50,215 nt of DNA. It comes from Allomyces macrogynus ATCC 38327 (Eukaryota; Blastocladiomycota; Blastocladiomycetes; Blastocladiales; Blastocladiaceae). Under the pieces are notes generated by a model, which did not search any database, had not been told where the DNA came from, and worked only from the letters and a program-made list of their open reading frames with translations. Below are positions 46,059 through 50,215 of this stretch, piece by piece. Position numbers and translations under genes: made by a program. The stretch spans positions 161,933 to 212,147 of the forward strand of contig GG745339.1 in assembly GCA_000151295.1 (NCBI GenBank). Reading direction: 5' to 3'. The first letter of the stretch is position 1. Each line of letters opens with the position of its first letter.

Positions 46059-47792
46059 ATGACCTCTCCGATCACCGCTGCTGCACTTGACCGGTCCACA
46101 TCGGCGACGCCCGGCGCCGATGCGACAGCGTTACCCGCAACGTCCGAGTTCCACGCGCTGTCGGACCACGAGCAGTCATACCTCGACCACTACTGCCATG
46201 GTGCGAGTCATCTGTGGCCCGCACCTGCTTTGCCCGCTCCGAATCGCGCCTGACCCGCACGGCCTCGATCGGTAGACGTCTCTGCGATTCACGACCTGAC
46301 CGCTCGCGTGCATGCGCTGCAAGCGCACATGCGCGTCCTGCGCGCGCAGGTGCAGATGCTCGTCGACGCCGAATTGCGGCCCTACCACGCCGCTGCGACT
46401 GTCATCCAGGCGCACTGGCGCGGGTACCGCGTCCGTAAACGGTGGCCCGGGCTGCAACAAACGCGGGTATGGCGTGCTGCTGATGATCGCGCGCCACCAC
46501 CTGGTCCGGCACCGCTGATGCCCTTGCATGAGGCGCGGGTCCACGGTGTCCCTGCAGTTTTGGTGGATCTGTGGGCGCAGTGCGCCCGTATCGGTGGATC
46601 ACCGCCTCCATCAATTGAAGGCCCCGATCCGCGCACCGTTGCTGCTGTTGTGATTCAGCGGCACGTCCGTCGCCATCTGGTACGCCGCGCCGTGGCCCAT
46701 GCCCGCGCCGCTGTTCCGCGCCACCACCCGCACCTCGCCGTGCGCCAGTGCTCCGCGCAAATGCGTCTTTTGTCTGCCCACGTTGCGGCACTCCAACGTG
46801 CAATCGCATCCCCCCCTTCCCCAGCACCAGCTGTACCGACCCTGCCCACGACCGACGGCATTACCGCGCCCACCGTGCTCGCGCACGTCGACCGGCTCAC
46901 CGCCGACCTGGCTGCACTTCACGCGCAGACTGCGTCTCTTGCCACTGACCACACCTCCCTCACCGAACAACTCTCGCGCACCACCGCCCGGTTCGACCAC
47001 GTCGACGCTGCGCACTCTGCGACCGCCCGCACCCTCGCTGACCTGCGCGAGTCCGTGACCACGATCCGCGAAGACCTGACGCACGTGACCGCCGAACTCG
47101 CCGCTTTGCTCGCAACCCCACCCGCCGACGCACGACGCGACGTGGACGCGACCCCGACCCCAGGACTCGCCGACGACGTGCACGCGCTGACGCTCGAGAA
47201 TGCGGCGCTCGCAGACCGCGTGGAACTGCAGGCCATGGAAATCCGGCAATTGCGGTCGGCGCTCGCGGCGGTTGCCGACCGGCAGTCAAGGGACCACGCG
47301 GTCGTGCGGCACGCAGCGGCGCGCACCATTCAGGCCGCGTGGTGGCAACATAGGATGCGGAAACAGCAGAGGAAGATTGCCGCGGTGCGTCGCACAGCAT
47401 GGACGAGCGCTGCGGCACCGGTCACGCCAACCCCGCGTGCCCGTCGTAGGACGCGCACGACAAGCTCGTCGTCGGCGCCGCCGTCGTTACTCACGCCAGT
47501 CGGCGCCGCGGCGGCGCGCGTAGTTCCGGACGCGTTATTGAGTCCGATTCACGGCACGTTAATGGACGATGGTACGGGCGACGAGTCGATGCTGAGTGTG
47601 GCGGAAGAGTCGTTTTTGAGTCGGATCGAGGAGGGCCGGCGCGATGCGGAGATGGATGCGGGGCACGTCGTCTCGGTCGAGGACTTCAATTACTTGAAGG
47701 CCGAGGTCGAGTGGTTGCGGAACATGGTGGAGAGTATGCAGGCCGCGCAGCAGGGGCAGCAGCAAAGAGATGCGGCACTGCGGGAAGGGTGA
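46059..47792 (+). CDS. IQ-motif coiled-coil protein, unknown
   Basis: The exact family was not recognised. Model: exon 1 46059-46200, intron 46201-46275 (GTGCGA...GGTAG, 75 nt), exon 2 46276-47792, 552 aa. Three calmodulin-binding-type IQ motifs: AATVIQAHWRGYRVRK at about 87-102, VAAVVIQRHVRRHLVRR at about 169-185, and AARTIQAAWWQHRMRK at about 400. Between them long heptad-rich segments predict coiled coil (for example VDRLTADLAALHAQTASL). A basic Ser/Thr-rich linker and a final acidic helix (FNYLKAEVEWLRNMVESMQ) follow. IQ plus coiled coil is frequent in ciliary and cytoskeletal proteins, which would fit this organism, but that is only suggestive. Confidence 0.8.
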
Positions 47793-49047
47793 TCGTGCGC
47801 GCACGTATCGTGCGGGGGAGATGTAAAGTATTGATTTTGCCTGTTGCAACTTTGGAAGGCCAAAGATGTTAGCTGGCGGCAGTCTGCAGGCAGGGGCTGG
47901 CAGCGCGCGGCCATCGTCAGGCAGCCTGCCAGCGGGAGTCAGTCCATCCTGACAGCACGAAGCAACAGTACGAAGCGAGTGACAAGCGCTGAAATGCGTT
48001 CATTGTCGAGTTCAATGCGGGTTACTTGCAGCGGTTTGTCGCGTGCCAAAACAAAAACCGGGATAGTCTCAATGCCGGGACTTCGATTAGCAACCGGTCG
48101 AGCGACCGATCTGTGGGTCGCGGCCCTTCCAGCAGCCCGCCAGATCGGCTGCGCGCATCAGTGCCCACACGCCACAGACGTGGACGGTGACGGGCATGGC
48201 AGGCATGCTGTCAGCCCTGTCGCGGCTTCTGAAGGCCTGGACCACGGCAACCGGGGCGGGCCGGGGCAGACCAAGGCAGACTGTGCCGGATCCCGAATAA
48301 ATAGCGTTTCCGCAGAACAGAAGCCGCCATGCACCGCCTTCCCCTTCTCTCACGCGCGGATTGCCTGGTCGACTGTGCGCAGCAGCAGTCGGCGCCGACG
48401 GCTCACGCACATCCGGGATGAGGGAGTGGGGACTCGGGAGGACGAACGCGAGCACGAGGAATGCGAGCACGAGCGCTCGACTGCTGGGCGACCGGCCGTG
48501 GGTGTGCCGCAAGTCTGGCGAAAGGGACGAGCCGTAGCGCTCCCTTCGATTCAACGCCTCGCCGTTGGTCCGGGCTCACACGACCCGCCGCCCTCCAACG
48601 CTCTCAAGGGACCGTTCTGGACCTCCGGCTCTCCGGTTGTGCGCGACTCTCGTCAACGCGACTCTTGCTTCCCCGTTCCACCAAGCTGTATCGCACACGA
48701 CGTCCGTCCTCCACGCGTCCGACCTGCCGACGACGCCCTGCCACCGACCTGCCAGCGCCGTGCCACTGTCACACGCACGCCGGACACCCCATCGAGGTGC
48801 GTAACGCGGTTGCGCGATGCACATGGCCAACGAGAGCCTGCGAGTCCGATGCTGTGCGCGGTCATGTCCTGCTGCCAAACGACCCTGTCCAACTTGCGCT
48901 GATTTGCTTGCGTCCTCGCTGTTGGCGGCGTTGTGTGGTCGGCTGGGTGGTCGGGCGCTCTGCCAACACATGGCGTGAACCACCTGAAGGCCGCGCGACC
49001 GCAGACTGACGAGTGCGCCCCTCGGGCCTGCCCAATCTCCCCACCAA

Positions 49048-49054
49048 TATAAAA
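49048..49054 (+). promoter_or_regulatory. TATA-like element without an assigned gene
   Basis: TATAAAA in GC-rich surroundings, similar to the three TATA boxes seen before confirmed genes. No convincing start codon with coding sequence follows, so it may be fortuitous. Confidence 0.25.
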
Positions 49055-49964
49055 TCAGACGAGGTGGCCCCTGGCCGTTTGTGCGCAGAACGCGAGGTGG
49101 TCCGACACGTTGATCACCACAGTCAATCGTCAACCGGGTATTTTATCTTTGCTTCGCCTTTTTCTCGTTCGGAGGGTGGAACGACTTGTCCCTCGCGGTC
49201 CCCGCGCACGCGCGTGCTGCCCGCTCCCCGCACATGCCACTGCAGCCGCACGCGGGCGCGATGGCGACCGGGCAGAACCCCGCCGAGTGATGGACAGGCC
49301 CCGCGATTGCGTCTCGCCCCGGGTGCTTCGCCCAAGTGCTTCTCGGCGTTCGACGATCATTGGACCAAGCGTCCGACGCGAGCCCGCCGCCGCCGTGTAC
49401 GTTCGCGAGCCGCGCTCTCTCCACCCGACCGTGCGCCGCGGCCGGGTCGGTGTGGCGCAGCACCGTGGCCGGCGTCGTGCGCGGTCCCGCCGTAGGGGGC
49501 GGTCGCGCGTGGGTGGGGGGTCGACTGGCCACGCTTCGCCGTCGTGAAGTCGTGACGCCACCGGCACCGGTCCCGTGGAACCCGCGGCGGCGGTAGGGGT
49601 GGGACCGCCGGAGTGCCGCGCACGCACACCACGTGAACGCGGGACGTGTGGTCGGTGCGAGCGTGGTGCGTGCAGGGACCCACGGGTAAAGCGCGGTTGC
49701 GGGCGCGGGCTTCGGAGACAAGGTGGGGCTCGCGCGGCTGACGCGCGGCGCGGGTGCGCAACGAGGACGAAGCGTCACGGTCGCGCACTTGGGGGTTGAG
49801 CGCGCGTTGCTCTCATCGAAGGGGGATGACACGCGCGCAGGTAACGCATTGGGCGTGCCCCTGCCAGTCCATGAAGCACGCACGCGCGCACCGTTGCTGG
49901 CCCATCCATCAAGGGAACACAAGGCAGGCGCCGGGTGCCACGCCGCCTGCACGCAAGAGTGACT

Positions 49965-50214
49965 GACCGAACTGGCCAACCGACCGTGCCAACAGGTGCA
50001 CGCCGCGCGCCGCCGCCGCCGCCGGCTCTTTCTCCGGCGCACCCGACACGACCGCGGCTCTCGCCTCGAGCACCGTGACATTGCCCTGCGTTGCGCCCGC
50101 GTCGACCGTGCAACCGACCCATACCGACCACTTCCGGCCGCGATCAACCCCTGCCCCCTCTCGCCGCCGATTCCCAGCGCGCGCGACCACCTCGCGCTTC
50201 CATTCGCGAGGACC
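49965..50214 (-). CDS. possible exon of a gene running in from the right edge
   Basis: On the minus strand a frame runs from the right end (GPREWKREVVARAG), through RKWSVWVGCTVDAGATQGN, to GVHLLARSVGQFGQSLL. It has G or C at most third positions and a balanced composition with Glu, Val, Asp and Trp, unlike the shadows. It may end at a donor of the favoured GTGCAG/GTGCG type near 49960. No family is recognised and both ends are uncertain. Confidence 0.3.
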
Positions 50215-50215
50215 A

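Larger units (their letters stand above)
47793..50215. other. 2.4 kb without a firm gene
   Basis: No splice-consistent coding model could be built. Many short frames overlap on both strands with Arg/Ser/Pro-rich shadow composition. A TATAAAA stands at 49048-49054 on the plus strand, but the frame after it is not convincing. The right-hand 250 bp show a coding-like minus-strand frame, listed separately; a 3' continuation of it may lie between 49100 and 49900. Confidence 0.4.

Noticed and set aside
49143..50147. 334-codon minus-strand open frame at the right end
   Set aside because: Its composition is Arg/Ser/Pro/Thr-rich without family match; a different frame at the very edge looks more like coding sequence.

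Overview
The window looks like nuclear DNA of a GC-rich, intron-containing eukaryote. The best fit is a flagellated (zoosporic) fungus, probably a blastocladiomycete close to Allomyces or Catenaria. That placement is inference from gene content: compact genes with many introns of 60-100 bp, fungal-type house-keeping genes, and two genes of cilium/flagellum families (a CCDC96/CCDC113 coiled-coil protein and a TOGARAM1/crescerin-like TOG-array protein). Splice donors are mostly GTACG or GTGCG rather than GTAAG. No CRISPR array, bacterial operon, rRNA or convincing tRNA was seen.

Layout, left to right: a possible 3' end of a gene (3-95); an MTH1-type Nudix hydrolase (549-1190, -); an unrecognised basic protein (1780-3242, +); a 1.8 kb stretch without a firm gene; ceramide glucosyltransferase (5050-7598, +); a Dbp2/DDX5 DEAD-box helicase with six exons and a long conserved-position intron (8253-11599, -); AP-2 sigma (12040-12810, +); a TOG-array protein (13058-16608, -); polyubiquitin with an in-frame TAG in its first unit (17306-18628, +); APC11 (18913-19371, -); CCDC96/113 (19675-21700, +); an unrecognised protein (22186-23830, +); and a decayed or domesticated hAT transposase (24419-26540, -).

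The second half holds a Zn alcohol dehydrogenase (27044-28268, -); TMEM245-like protein (29003-32165, -); a frameshifted enoyl-reductase copy (32690-33782, -) next to its intact parent (34267-35361, -); folylpolyglutamate synthase (35821-37789, -); a TMEM230/134-like protein (38022-38709, +); a second Zn alcohol dehydrogenase (39219-40474, +); an MFSD1-like transporter (40972-43118, -); ribophorin I/OST1 (43651-45612, -); an IQ-motif coiled-coil protein (46059-47792, +); and about 2.4 kb without a firm gene, apart from a coding-like frame at the right edge.

Most genes serve unrelated core functions (ubiquitin and APC/C, endocytosis, N-glycosylation, glycosphingolipids, folate, RNA helicase), so this is ordinary chromosome rather than a pathway cluster. 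The features most worth a second look are the broken first ubiquitin unit, the DBP2 intron, the hAT-derived locus, the recent enoyl-reductase duplication with one dying copy, the dual start of FPGS, and several very small exons (6, 16 and 24 nt). All exon models were built by hand from reading-frame continuity, splice signals and remembered family sequences; none was checked against transcripts or a database.
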